64,000 nucleotides of DNA from UBA7657 sp049652985. GTDB taxonomy: Bacteria; Pseudomonadota; Alphaproteobacteria; Micavibrionales; Micavibrionaceae. The stretch lies in the NCBI GenBank assembly GCA_049652985.1, contig JBASFK010000002.1, positions 697,045-761,044 of the forward strand. The letters run 5' to 3'. This document shows, piece after piece, positions 7,201 through 16,443 of this stretch (positions are counted from its first letter, which is position 1; each line of letters opens with the position of its first letter). Under the pieces are notes generated by a model. It worked only from the letters and a program-made list of their open reading frames with translations. It ran no database searches and had not been told where the DNA came from. The position numbers were made by a program, and so were the translations under genes.

Positions 7201-9104
7201 AACCAACCTTGTTCTTCATCTATAAAAATCCGGTGCCAGAGCTCCAGCATCGCCAGGGAAAAAATCTGCTTCCCGAACAGAAAGCCCGGCTGGCTGGCGG
7301 CCCGTCTCAGGTCCCGGACCGCCTCCCAGCGGAACAGGCCGCGGCGACGGACCGAGGCTTCCGATAACAGGTCCTCGACCATTCCTTTCAGGGGCTCTGA
7401 GCTAAGATATTGATTTATCGGGATATAAAATGGCACTTTTTTACGGTGTGCCATCCCTGCTGCCCTGCCCTGAGCCAGATAATTACGTAATAACAGTTTA
7501 TTGCCCTTGGGGCCTATCTTATACGCGGGCGGCATGGACATGACAAGTTCGACCAAGCGGTGGTCCATATAGGGCACCCGGCCCTCCAGCGAATGCGCCA
7601 TGGTCATTTTATCAAGTTTGCAGAGGATATCATCGGGCAGCCAGTGATCAAACTGCAGGGCGAGCATGTTGTTGAAATCGAGAAGTGTTTTTTGGCTCCG
7701 TTCATTGTCCGATGGCGCGAGCCGTGCCCGGAATTCGGAAGTGTAAAAAGCCTGCTTGTCGGACTCGCTGAAAAGAGAAATCACGAAACGGTATTGATCG
7801 GCGGTAGAATTGCCGCCGAGAACGGATAAAAACTCGACGAGGCGTTTTTTTCCAGCCTCGCCTAGATCGCCGGGATAATCGAACGCCAGATTGAGCAGCG
7901 ACGCGGGCGCAGCCTTTACTACAGGCATGATCGCGCCGTTCTGAACCAGTCGTGGTATATAACGTGAATAGAGAGATGCCCATTTCATGACCTTGTGCAT
8001 GAAATATCCGCCAAGGATTTCGTCTGCTCCCTCGCCGCTTTGCACGACGGTCACTTTTTCAGATGCGAGTTTCGAAAGCAGGTACATCGGCAGAACGATG
8101 CCGTCACCAATCGGCTCATCGAGATTCCAGACTATCTTACCTAGGAGTGCCGTATCTTCTGCACGGCAGATAATTTCATGGTGATCGCAGTCCAGTTCGC
8201 GAGCGGTCGCGGCGGCGGCGGATAATTCGTCGCCCTTCCAGCCAAAGCCTACTGAAAATGTCTTGAGTTGTTGCGGGAACTGACCCACCAGAGACGACAC
8301 AATGGCGGTCGAGTCCAGACCGCCCGATAAAAACGCGCCGACCGGTCTTTCGCTGACCATATGAACGCGCGTGGCGTCGTCGAAAGTTTTGTTAAAGACT
8401 TCCTTCGCCTCGGCGCGAGTGCCGGTCCATGGGGAATCCGGGACAGGATTCCAGTAACGCTTTAACGTTCCCGTGCCATTTTTCCAGACCATAAAATGCG
8501 CAGGCGGGAATTTTTCAATGCCCCGAAACAGGGTTCGCGGCCCGGGCACATAACGGAGCGACAGATAATCATCTATGGCAGCGGGATCAGTTTCGCGCTT
8601 TATATCAGAGTGCAGAAGAAGCGACTTAATTTCTGAAGCAAAAGCGATTTGTCCGTTTATCTGCGTATAATAAAGAGGCTTTATACCCATGCGGTCGCGC
8701 GCGATAAAAAGACATTCATCACGGTGATCGAGAATCGCGAATGCAAACATGCCGCGCAAACGCTCGAGGCAGCCCGCCCCCCACACCCTGTATCCCTGCA
8801 GCACAACCTCGGTATCGGATACGGTCCCGAAAACAGATCCCAGCGACTCAAGTTCGCGGCGGAGTTCGGCATGATTATAAATTTCGCCGTTGAAAACTAT
8901 GGAATGTGTTTTGTCCTGCGTGGTGACAGGTTGATGGCCGTGCGCGACATCAATAATCGACAAACGCCGCATGCCGATGGCTGTTTTGCCTATAACCAGG
9001 CCTCCTTCATCATCGGGGCCGCGATGCGTGATGCGGTCGGTCATGCGCCGGATCAGCCCGGCGGAATCGCCGCTAAGCCCTGAGAATCCGGCTATTCCGC
9101 ACAT
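7197..9104 (-). CDS. asnB: Glutamine-dependent asparagine-synthase-like amidotransferase (first copy)
   Basis: The 635-residue protein starts MCGIAGFSG. Cys2 is the class II glutamine amidotransferase nucleophile, and RGPDDEG, FNGEIYNH and SDTEVV follow. The synthetase half has the PP-loop LSGGLDSTAIVSSL (about 260) and GEGADEILGGY. It lies between a membrane protein (13-base overlap) and a methyltransferase (4-base overlap) inside a glycan operon. In such loci AsnB homologues (WbpS-type) amidate uronic acids rather than aspartate, so that is my inferred role here. A genuine asparagine synthetase cannot be excluded. Confidence 0.88.
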   Translation of the reverse strand: MCGIAGFSGLSGDSAGLIRRMTDRITHRGPDDEGGLVIGKTAIGMRRLSIIDVAHGHQPVTTQDKTHSIVFNGEIYNHAELRRELESLGSVFGTVSDTEVVLQGYRVWGAGCLERLRGMFAFAILDHRDECLFIARDRMGIKPLYYTQINGQIAFASEIKSLLLHSDIKRETDPAAIDDYLSLRYVPGPRTLFRGIEKFPPAHFMVWKNGTGTLKRYWNPVPDSPWTGTRAEAKEVFNKTFDDATRVHMVSERPVGAFLSGGLDSTAIVSSLVGQFPQQLKTFSVGFGWKGDELSAAAATARELDCDHHEIICRAEDTALLGKIVWNLDEPIGDGIVLPMYLLSKLASEKVTVVQSGEGADEILGGYFMHKVMKWASLYSRYIPRLVQNGAIMPVVKAAPASLLNLAFDYPGDLGEAGKKRLVEFLSVLGGNSTADQYRFVISLFSESDKQAFYTSEFRARLAPSDNERSQKTLLDFNNMLALQFDHWLPDDILCKLDKMTMAHSLEGRVPYMDHRLVELVMSMPPAYKIGPKGNKLLLRNYLAQGRAAGMAHRKKVPFYIPINQYLSSEPLKGMVEDLLSEASVRRRGLFRWEAVRDLRRAASQPGFLFGKQIFSLAMLELWHRIFIDEEQGWL

Positions 9105-11047
9105 TGCGCCACCCCCCTTAGAGGGACAAGGACGAGATCGCCTGCCTGCGCGAGAATTTTATCGCCAGCGCAGATCATCCCGGTGGGCATCAATACATGT
9201 GAAAGCGAAGGCGCCAGTTTTTTCATTTCGCGTAAATTTCCGCGCCATGCATTGTTCGGCTCCTCTGCACGGGCGGCAAAAAGCTGGCGGCGGCACATCG
9301 GTTTCCAGAGCCAGTCCCCACAGGCAGGATCGCTATCAACAGGCTGAACACCGAGCAACGCTGCGCGCTTCCATACTTGCGTGGCAAGCGACGGTGCATA
9401 GAATAAATACTGACTTTCGCTCCAGCCTAAAAATGTCGCGCGTGAGGGTATAAGAAATTCACTAACATTATTGTGAAACGGCACAGTGAGAATCATACCA
9501 TCCAGCGGCACGTGCGTTTCAACAGCTTGCATAATTCCTTTAATTTCATGGCCCCGGGAAACATTCCATGGGCTGCGTGCAATGAGCACGGTTGCCACCG
9601 CTATCGCAAAAAAACCGTAAATCAATACAGGTCTGGCAGTAAGTTTTGAGAAGACAGCAGGTTTGTAATACATGAGCAGGATTATGCCGACAGCGAGGAA
9701 AGGTGTACGCAGACCGAAAAATATTACACAGAATATAGTGGCGAAGGTTAGTGCGCGCGTCAGGCGGACGCGCGTTTCTTCAGATAAAATCGGCAACCAC
9801 ATCCACCAGGCCAGCGCGGCAACGATTATCGCGAGCGCTGCATGATTAACGATCTGGCTTTGGAAAAATAATTCTGTGTTGACCAAAGGCGGCGTGATGG
9901 TGGGAACGCCGAGGAACGGCAGGCGCGAGGGTAGCCCCGCGCCCATAGACCCAAGCACCAAAAGCAACCCGGCAAATTTGTCCCGGGCGTTTCCTTCTAT
10001 AAACGCGCGGTGAACATACCACGCCAGGAGCGCCACGATCACCATCACCGCATAAGGTGTCGCGCGCGTCAGGGCCAGTTGAGTGAACGAAACCGATCGA
10101 AATATTTCAGACACGGTGATTTGAACGGTCCACAAGACAATTGTAACAGCGATAATGCCTATAGCACGCGTATTGACCTCATGCGCGGCGCGCGCGCGCA
10201 ACGCAATCGTTCCCAAAACCAGTGTGGCCATGATCATCGTGACGACAAGAACACCATCCTGAAGTGGTGTCAGGTTACTCGATTTGCTCAGCACATAAGA
10301 CCACCATGCGCCGTGATCGAATTCCTGATGCGGCGGCATTTTGAGTATGAATAAAAATACAAAAGGCAGAAGCGCTGCCGTTGTCACCGCGCCAATCCGC
10401 ATCAATTCAGCGAAGCTCAGGGTACGCGCATAAAATGTCTCCCACAACGCATGACATCCCAGCATCGAGAGCAGGACGAACGCATGCGTGGGATGATAGG
10501 CGGCCAGCAGCGCTGCAATAACGGCAGATACGGTGCGCATACCCCGCAGGTGAAGCCCGAGAATGAAAAACCCGGCGGCAAGAGCCATGCCGGAGCTGAC
10601 AATCTTAAACCCCGCCCCGATCGCGAGATAACGGCCAAAGCCTGAAAAAGCCGATACATAGGCGAGAAGAACGGCAAGGAGGATAAAGCTGAAATCCCTG
10701 CCGAAGGCGGAGAAAAAAACCAGCAGGCTGAGCGCGAGAAGCGACATCTGCAAGGCATACACGACCAGATACTGATTCTCCGGCGAAATTCCCGCCGCGT
10801 GCATAAGCTTGCCTGGTAAAAGAGCTACGCCCACATCTCCGGTCATACTCACGAACTGCGCGCTGATCGAATCCTCAGGAAAATCCGGATTAGCCGCAAT
10901 TTCTGAAAAAACCACCGTATCGTTGACATCGAGACTGAGCGGCTCGAACAATCCTTCACCGCCGCGGACGACAACCAAAAGCACAAGGATGACGAGCCAT
11001 TGGAGAAGCAAGCTGTCCTGCAGCATCTTTTTTAGCGAGATCATCAC
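9092..11047 (-). CDS. Large polytopic membrane protein with periplasmic C-terminal domain, possible GT-C glycosyltransferase
   Basis: The protein has 651 residues, with many hydrophobic helices across about 1-495 and a soluble tail of about 150 residues. Acidic loop residues follow the first helix (DVNDTVVFSE, about 40-49), a position where GT-C enzymes often hold their catalytic acid. The tail carries SPWNVSRGHEIKGIMQAVE and several Cys (CGDWLWKPMCRRQ). I recognise no named family. The size, the layout and the operon partners (an ArnC-like transferase and an EmrE-like protein) suggest a transferase using a lipid-linked sugar, or a polymerase. The start may be GTG 11047 or ATG 11044; a GGGG stretch precedes both. 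Confidence 0.6.
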   Translation of the reverse strand: MMISLKKMLQDSLLLQWLVILVLLVVVRGGEGLFEPLSLDVNDTVVFSEIAANPDFPEDSISAQFVSMTGDVGVALLPGKLMHAAGISPENQYLVVYALQMSLLALSLLVFFSAFGRDFSFILLAVLLAYVSAFSGFGRYLAIGAGFKIVSSGMALAAGFFILGLHLRGMRTVSAVIAALLAAYHPTHAFVLLSMLGCHALWETFYARTLSFAELMRIGAVTTAALLPFVFLFILKMPPHQEFDHGAWWSYVLSKSSNLTPLQDGVLVVTMIMATLVLGTIALRARAAHEVNTRAIGIIAVTIVLWTVQITVSEIFRSVSFTQLALTRATPYAVMVIVALLAWYVHRAFIEGNARDKFAGLLLVLGSMGAGLPSRLPFLGVPTITPPLVNTELFFQSQIVNHAALAIIVAALAWWMWLPILSEETRVRLTRALTFATIFCVIFFGLRTPFLAVGIILLMYYKPAVFSKLTARPVLIYGFFAIAVATVLIARSPWNVSRGHEIKGIMQAVETHVPLDGMILTVPFHNNVSEFLIPSRATFLGWSESQYLFYAPSLATQVWKRAALLGVQPVDSDPACGDWLWKPMCRRQLFAARAEEPNNAWRGNLREMKKLAPSLSHVLMPTGMICAGDKILAQAGDLVLVPLRGVAQCAE

Positions 11048-11048
11048 C

Positions 11049-12164
11049 CTACCCCGCCAGGTCTTTCTCTAGAACCGCGACAATACGGCGGGCGGCGTTT
11101 CCGTCCCATAATTCAGGACGCATGCCTTTTTTAATTTTTCCTGCAATGAATTCCCCGAAAGCTTTCAACAATGCTTCCGGCGATGTACCGACCATGGCGT
11201 TCGTGCCTTCATTCACGGTGACCCAGCGCTCGGTATTTTCACGGAGCGTAAAACACGGAACGGCCAGCGCCGTCGTCTCCTCCTGAAGCCCGCCGGAATC
11301 CGTCATGACTATTTTTGCGTCGCGGACCAGACCAAGCATAGAAAGATAGGGTTGCGGCGGTACAATTGAAATTTTCTTGTTATCGAAATAGCGGTCCAAC
11401 GAAAAACGTTCTATCGCCTGAATTGTGCGTGGATGGGCGGGGAATATGACAGGAAATTTATTTCCGATTTCATGCAGCGCCCGCGTCAACCCGCCGAAAA
11501 TATTTTCATCATCAACGTTCGATGGCCGGTGCAAGGTCAACAGCGCATATCCTGCGGCGGACGGTTGTATGCCGAGACTCTTCAGCGTTTGTTCTGAAGG
11601 GACGGCACGATCAAGATGATGTTCAAGACTATCGACCATCACGTTGCCGACGAAATGGATTTTTTCCGGCGCAATGCCTTCGATTTGCAGATTTTTATCG
11701 GCCTCGCGCTCTGTCGTAAAAAGAAAATCGGAAATCTGGTCGGTCAGGACGCGGTTGATTTCCTCGGGCATAGAGCGGTCAAAACTGCGCAGACCCGCCT
11801 CAACATGAATGACTGGAATTTTTTTCTTCGCCGCCACCAAAGCACAAGCCAAAGTGGAATTAACGTCGCCGACCACGAGAATGGCAGCGGGCGTTATCCT
11901 GTCCAGCACAGGTTCAAACCGGCGCATGATTTCGGCGGTCTGCTGCGCGTGGCTGCCACCGCCAACGCCGAGATTTTCTTCGGGCTCAGGAATACCAAGA
12001 TCGCGGAAAAAACTGCCCGACATGGCGTCGTCATGATGCTGGCCGGTGTGGATCAATATGCCGCGCAAAACCCTGCTGGATTCCATAGCCCGCAGGACCG
12101 GCGCGATCTTCATGAAGTTCGGCCGCGCACCAGCGACAATAAGAATATCAATCTGCCCGGGCAT
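11049..12164 (-). CDS. wecB: UDP-N-acetylglucosamine 2-epimerase, non-hydrolysing
   Basis: The 371-residue protein begins with the family signature LIVAGARPNFMKIAPVLRAM. It continues with HTGQHHDDAMS, VVGDVNSTLACALVA, VIHVEAGLRS, PEEINRVLTD and VMTDSGGLQEE, all conserved in WecB/MnaA enzymes that interconvert UDP-GlcNAc and UDP-ManNAc in the cytoplasm. It is the first gene of the eight-gene minus-strand operon, and the next gene starts one base after its stop. No Shine-Dalgarno is evident before ATG 12164. UDP-ManNAc could feed a ManNAc/ManNAcA-containing glycan. Confidence 0.92.
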   Translation of the reverse strand: MPGQIDILIVAGARPNFMKIAPVLRAMESSRVLRGILIHTGQHHDDAMSGSFFRDLGIPEPEENLGVGGGSHAQQTAEIMRRFEPVLDRITPAAILVVGDVNSTLACALVAAKKKIPVIHVEAGLRSFDRSMPEEINRVLTDQISDFLFTTEREADKNLQIEGIAPEKIHFVGNVMVDSLEHHLDRAVPSEQTLKSLGIQPSAAGYALLTLHRPSNVDDENIFGGLTRALHEIGNKFPVIFPAHPRTIQAIERFSLDRYFDNKKISIVPPQPYLSMLGLVRDAKIVMTDSGGLQEETTALAVPCFTLRENTERWVTVNEGTNAMVGTSPEALLKAFGEFIAGKIKKGMRPELWDGNAARRIVAVLEKDLAG

Positions 12165-12250
12165 GACAGTTGTATTAAGGCTTAAAGGCCCAGACTTTCA
12201 AGGAAAATGGGATTTATTTTTACATATTAATATAGAAATAAAACGCCTTA
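12165..12250 (-). promoter_or_regulatory. Short AT-rich gap upstream of the wecB operon
   Basis: These 86 bases lie between the aldehyde-dehydrogenase-like gene and wecB, both leftward. The centre (about 12210-12240) is very A/T-rich and could hold the operon promoter. I did not find a decisive -35/-10 pair or a terminator hairpin. Confidence 0.3.
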
Positions 12251-13150
12251 TTATACCGGCTGCAATTCTGAAGGCTTATCGATAGACGCAGGTTTTTTAT
12301 AGTTAAAGATGAGATAAAGAAGAGGTTTCTCGAGCGCCCGGGTGCCAGGGACGCCTATATTGTGCGTAACGAGACTGCTCTTGAATTTGTTAAAGCCTCT
12401 AATCAGCTCCTCAGCTACTAATCCCGCATCAGGTTTAAATTCTTCAATTGCCTGATCGGCGGCGTCGATCACATGGAATACCCAATCCGGCGCCTTATCA
12501 TTGGGTGAAATCACAACGGCCTTGCCAATAGCCAGCATAGCAACGATAGCACCAAGGGCGCGCCCATAAGGCTCATCACCATTCTCGACAATATAGACCA
12601 GACTCTTGTCCGTCATTTTGACGTCCAGCATTTCTGCCTGCTTAAGGACAGAATCAAAATGTTCGTCAACTTTCAGCGCTTCTCCTTCGTACGTGCCCGT
12701 ATCGCCTATAATGCTTAATCTGATTTTCTCTGCATGCGTATTAATTTTATCTTTGAAAATTTGAAGAAAACGTTTCCGCTCCGAAAAAGGCAGCTTTGCA
12801 TACGAAATGGCGGCGTTCTGGCCGTCTTCAATCATACGCCCGCCCAGTCCATCAGTCGTTTTTTTCAGATAATAAGGCAGCTTCCGATTGAAAACAGCAC
12901 TAGTCACACTTAGGAAATCAGGATTTTCGGAAGGATAGTCGCTGGTTTTTTGCTCAATGTAAGCGCGCACCTTGTCAAGCAAGCCTGGAAGTGCGAATAC
13001 GGCGGATCTTCGAAAAGCAGCGGAAGCGCTCATAAGTCTCAGCATTGCGCCGTTCAAAGCGTCGGGGCCTTCCTTGATGGCCTGCACAAAGTGCTGCGTC
13101 ATATCTAAAATTTGGGATCGTTCCTGAATTTTCCCATTTTCAAACGACAT
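12251..13150 (-). CDS. Truncated aldehyde-dehydrogenase-like protein lacking the catalytic domain
   Basis: In this 299-residue protein, residues about 110-235 resemble the N-terminal NAD-binding half of the ALDH superfamily. An ERKRFLQIFKDKINTHAEKI helix is followed by GDTGTYEGEA, then GRALGAIVAMLAIGKAVVIS with PNDKAP, matching the ALDH 'GNAVVLKPS..AP' turn. The catalytic Glu and Cys motifs and the whole C-terminal domain are absent; the protein ends soon after. The first about 90 residues are unlike ALDH. It may be a non-catalytic relative (LuxC-like acyl reductases share this fold) or a decayed enzyme. It is divergent from the MBOAT gene. Confidence 0.5.
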   Translation of the reverse strand: MSFENGKIQERSQILDMTQHFVQAIKEGPDALNGAMLRLMSASAAFRRSAVFALPGLLDKVRAYIEQKTSDYPSENPDFLSVTSAVFNRKLPYYLKKTTDGLGGRMIEDGQNAAISYAKLPFSERKRFLQIFKDKINTHAEKIRLSIIGDTGTYEGEALKVDEHFDSVLKQAEMLDVKMTDKSLVYIVENGDEPYGRALGAIVAMLAIGKAVVISPNDKAPDWVFHVIDAADQAIEEFKPDAGLVAEELIRGFNKFKSSLVTHNIGVPGTRALEKPLLYLIFNYKKPASIDKPSELQPV

Positions 13151-13336
13151 AGCAGCGACCCTTTCACGCAGTAAAATTTCCGTGGCTTTTGAATATGAAA
13201 AAACTAATTGCCACCCCTATCCTTGTCAATATAAAAGCGGCAATGTGCCCATATGATCGGCTTGACGGGCGATTAATCCCCTGCGAATAAATTAGTCAGG
13301 CGAGACGCCGCAACCACAGGATGATAATAGAAACGG
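13151..13336. promoter_or_regulatory. Divergent intergenic region between the ALDH-like gene and the first MBOAT gene
   Basis: These 186 bases hold the promoters of two divergent genes. AT-rich stretches occur near 13185-13235. No strong repeat or hairpin was seen. A second in-frame-independent ATG at 13321 precedes the MBOAT start but encodes only a short out-of-frame peptide. Confidence 0.35.
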
Positions 13337-14779
13337 ATGCTTTTCAATTCCCTGGAGTTCCTGTTTCTATTCCTACCAGTAACGCTGGGCGCCTTTCTTA
13401 TTTTGAAGCGACTGGGGTTCGGCCGCGCAGCCCTTATTTTCATTGCACTGACCTCGCTCTTCTTCTACGCATGGTGGGACCCGCGCTACCTGGCCCTACT
13501 TCTGGCGTCTATCCTGTTTAACTTTTTTATCGGAGGAAAACTTCTTGCGCCCTCGCCGCCGCGGGCGCTCCTGGTTTTCGGAGTTGGCGTCAATCTCGCG
13601 GCGCTGGGCGTTTTCAAATATTTCAATTTCCTCGTTGGGAATATCAACCTGCTTCTGGCACAGGATATCGTTGCGCCGACCATCATCCTGCCGCTCGGCA
13701 TTTCTTTCTTTACCTTTCAGCAGATCGCCTACCTGGTCGACGCGTATAACGGCAAGGCGCAAAGACCGAGTTTTCTTGAATATATCACCTACATCAGTTT
13801 TTTTCCGCACCTGATCGCGGGACCCATCGTGCATCACGCGACGGTAATCCCGCAGTTCCGCGCCCTCCCGGCCAAGCCATATGACTGGCGTGGGACAGCA
13901 ATCGGTCTCACACTGTTTTCAATGGGGCTATTCAAAAAAGTGCTGCTGGCGGATACGCTGGCGGCGCATGGCTCGCCTGTTTTTGATGCGGCTTTGAATG
14001 GCACGGCGATCACTTTCGCCGATGGATGGATGGGGGCGCTTGCCTATACGCTCCAGCTTTATTTCGATTTCTCGGGCTATTCGGACATGGCGATCGGGCT
14101 AGGCCTCATGTTCGGCATCCGCCTTCCAGACAATTTCTTCTCTCCCCACAAGGCGACAAACATTATCGATTTCTGGCGACGCTGGCACATTACGTTGTCG
14201 GCATTCCTCAGAAATTACCTGTACATCCCTCTCGGCGGGAACCGGCGGGGGGAAACGCGGCGCTATACGAACCTGATGATCACGATGCTGCTGGGCGGCC
14301 TGTGGCATGGGGCTAACTGGACTTTCGTGCTGTGGGGCGGGCTCCACGGGCTGTATCTCGTTATCAATAACGTTTGGCGGCATGCCTTCCCGGGGCTTCT
14401 CGCGCAAAACAGAGCCGGAAAGATACTAAGCTGGTTCATTACATTCCTGGCCGTCGTCGTCGCGTGGGTCATCTTCCGCTGTGAAAACGTTACGGCGGCG
14501 GCAAATATGCTGGGCGGCATGGCCGGACTGAACGGAGCGGGCGCATGGAAGGACGGCGATGCGGCAGAAATTATAGCTATCGGGCTGGCCATTGCCCTAC
14601 TGATGCCGAACGCTATGCAGATCATCGCCTTCGCTGAAAGCGGCGGAGAGAAGAAATGGTATTCATGGGTGCCCGACAAAAAATGGCTGGCGGCGACCAT
14701 TTTCCTGCTGGGCGTGGCGCTCTATTACGCAGTTTATACGATGAACCGTATTTCCGAATTTATTTACTTTCAGTTCTAG
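13337..14779 (+). CDS. MBOAT membrane O-acyltransferase, AlgI-like (first copy)
   Basis: The 480-residue polytopic protein carries the AlgI/DltB-type signatures YFDFSGYSDMAIGLGLMFG, NIIDFWRRWHITLSAFLRN, YIPLGGNRRG and GGLWHGANWTFVLWGGLHG, the last containing the conserved MBOAT His. Such proteins pass an acyl group, usually acetyl, across the inner membrane to a periplasmic partner. It ends MNRISEFIYFQF, nearly identical to the end of the second MBOAT at 40188. A SGNH-type partner gene starts 7 bases after its stop. The likely role is O-acetylation of the surface glycan made by the flanking genes. Confidence 0.92.
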   Translation: MLFNSLEFLFLFLPVTLGAFLILKRLGFGRAALIFIALTSLFFYAWWDPRYLALLLASILFNFFIGGKLLAPSPPRALLVFGVGVNLAALGVFKYFNFLVGNINLLLAQDIVAPTIILPLGISFFTFQQIAYLVDAYNGKAQRPSFLEYITYISFFPHLIAGPIVHHATVIPQFRALPAKPYDWRGTAIGLTLFSMGLFKKVLLADTLAAHGSPVFDAALNGTAITFADGWMGALAYTLQLYFDFSGYSDMAIGLGLMFGIRLPDNFFSPHKATNIIDFWRRWHITLSAFLRNYLYIPLGGNRRGETRRYTNLMITMLLGGLWHGANWTFVLWGGLHGLYLVINNVWRHAFPGLLAQNRAGKILSWFITFLAVVVAWVIFRCENVTAAANMLGGMAGLNGAGAWKDGDAAEIIAIGLAIALLMPNAMQIIAFAESGGEKKWYSWVPDKKWLAATIFLLGVALYYAVYTMNRISEFIYFQF

Positions 14780-14786
14780 GGACGCG

Positions 14787-15851
14787 ATGACGGAAAAGAA
14801 ATTCTTTGTTCTAGTTTTGATCATTACGGCGACATTGTTTTGCCTGCCGGCAGGAGTCGTTATTATTTTTGACCCGTTCTTTTTTATTCATAAAAGATAT
14901 GCAGCGATCGGGTTCGACGGCACGGACAGGTATCAGAATGCGGGGCTCATCAATTCCTTTCTGGCTGATCCCGCAACGAATATTGATACGGTCGTTCTCG
15001 GCACATCGATGAGCCAGAACCTGCCGGTGAAAATTTTCAGGAACGCGCAAGGGGCGAACGCCCTGAAGCTGACTCTTGCGGGCGGGCAACCACGGGAGCT
15101 TGCCGCCATGGCTGAAAAGGCCATTGCAACCGGCCACGTCAAAACGGTCGTTTGGGAGATTTATTCGTCTTATATGTATGAAGACCCCGATGCGCTTCAT
15201 AAAGAAGTGCCCTTGCCCCTTTTTCTCTACAACCGGAGTCTACTCGATAACTGGCGTTATGTTTTCAACAACGATGTATTCGAAGAGGCCCTGAAAATCG
15301 CGAAAGGCCGGAAAAGAAAACGCAAAGGTCTTGAAGAGCTTTACACGTGGGAGAACCAGGAAGCCTTTGTGAAATGGTCGTCGCCTGAAAACCTGGAAAA
15401 GCTACACGCGGATTTCGGTGCTTCAAATCTGCCTCTGACTGCTACACCACCGGCAGGCACACGCCAGGATTTCCTGAACCTTGAAAAAAACCTTTTGCCG
15501 GTTTTGAGAAACAACCCGGACATACAATTCGAATTGTTTTTTCCGCCTGTCTCCTATTACGCCTTCGCACGCAGCGGCAACGATGAATTCTGGATCCAAA
15601 TGGCGATGCGCCAAAAGCTCCTGGACGAAACAAGGGACCTGAAAAACGTGCGAATCTACGGCTTTGATTTCATCGAAAACGGCCCGGAATCCATCAAAAA
15701 CTACATGGATGCCTCGCATTATAACCCGGGAATAAGCGCCGAAATCGCCGGCATGATCGTGCAGCGAAGCCACGTCCTCACGAGCGAAAACCACGCTTCT
15801 TATGTGCGGCAGCTGAGACAGCGCGTGAACGAATTTGCCCGTAATTTCTGA
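14787..15851 (+). CDS. Membrane-anchored SGNH-like O-acyltransferase partner (first copy)
   Basis: This 354-residue protein has an N-terminal membrane anchor (about 5-30) and a periplasmic domain. It shows the SGNH-type GTSMSQNLP (about 71-79, nucleophile Ser) and the C-terminal DASHYNPG (about 309-316), a D-x-x-H dyad. The layout resembles AlgJ/AlgX-type acetyltransferases that take the acyl group from MBOAT proteins. The gene follows the MBOAT stop by 7 bases behind a TAGGGACG Shine-Dalgarno. It is paralogous to the protein at 40195-41286, with the same DPF-x-F motif after the anchor, RYQNAGLI/RFQNAGLI, and both catalytic motifs. Confidence 0.8.
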   Translation: MTEKKFFVLVLIITATLFCLPAGVVIIFDPFFFIHKRYAAIGFDGTDRYQNAGLINSFLADPATNIDTVVLGTSMSQNLPVKIFRNAQGANALKLTLAGGQPRELAAMAEKAIATGHVKTVVWEIYSSYMYEDPDALHKEVPLPLFLYNRSLLDNWRYVFNNDVFEEALKIAKGRKRKRKGLEELYTWENQEAFVKWSSPENLEKLHADFGASNLPLTATPPAGTRQDFLNLEKNLLPVLRNNPDIQFELFFPPVSYYAFARSGNDEFWIQMAMRQKLLDETRDLKNVRIYGFDFIENGPESIKNYMDASHYNPGISAEIAGMIVQRSHVLTSENHASYVRQLRQRVNEFARNF

Positions 15852-15972
15852 TGCCTGCGTGGTATTGGACACTGCCCGAGTCGGGTCGACATAGACGCCG
15901 CGCAAGGGCAGGTCAAGCGTCCGGATGCGTTTAATACCCCGATTTTCCTGTGTAGATAACAGCAGAATCCGC

Positions 15973-16000
15973 TTGGTATTCCCGGGAAAAACGATACAAT
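15973..16000 (+). promoter_or_regulatory. Probable sigma-70 promoter of the HU gene
   Basis: TTGGTA at 15973-15978 and TACAAT at 15995-16000 are separated by 16 bases, about 54 bases before the HU start codon. A small hairpin (TTTCA/TGAAA) lies between the promoter and the gene near 16011-16027. Confidence 0.5.
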
Positions 16001-16053
16001 CGCCTCATCGTTTCAATTTGTGAAATCGTTACTCAACTGGAGATACAAACATC

Positions 16054-16431
16054 ATGGCTAAGAAGAAATCCAAATCCAAAGCAAAACCCAAAGCAAAATC
16101 CAGCGTTGTCCGCCCGGTGAAAAGCCTTCTGTCGAAGTCGGCTCTCATCGGTCGCCTAGCCGAGGAAAACGGCCTGACGCGCAAACAAGCCGCCGGCGTA
16201 TTTGACTCGCTGGAAGGCGCACTGCTCGGTTCCATTCATCCTCAAGGCGCAGGCGCATTCATCCTGCCCGGCCTGATGAAGGTCACGTTGCGCAAAGTTC
16301 CGGCCCGCAAGGCTGGCACGCTGGTACGCAACCCCGGCACGGGCGAAATGGTAAAAGCCGCTGCCCGTCCTGCGACGGTTCGCGTAAAAATTCGCCCGCT
16401 GAAGAAGCTGAAAACAGCAGCGACGAAGTAA
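16054..16431 (+). CDS. HU-family DNA-binding protein with lysine-rich N-terminal tail
   Basis: The 125-residue protein has residues 1-28 as a Lys/Ala/Ser tail (KKKSKSKAKPKAKSS), followed by an HU/IHF-like body: LLSKSALIGRLAEENGLTRK, a helix pair, GAFILPGLMKVTLRKVPARK, then NPGTGE and VRVKIRPLKKLK. Classical HU is about 90 residues and has no such tail. The RNPxTGE-type arm is present as RNPGTGE. It should bind and bend DNA in the nucleoid. It has a TGGAGA Shine-Dalgarno and its own promoter upstream, and a terminator-like stem follows. Confidence 0.88.
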   Translation: MAKKKSKSKAKPKAKSSVVRPVKSLLSKSALIGRLAEENGLTRKQAAGVFDSLEGALLGSIHPQGAGAFILPGLMKVTLRKVPARKAGTLVRNPGTGEMVKAAARPATVRVKIRPLKKLKTAATK

Positions 16432-16443
16432 TCGATCAAATAT

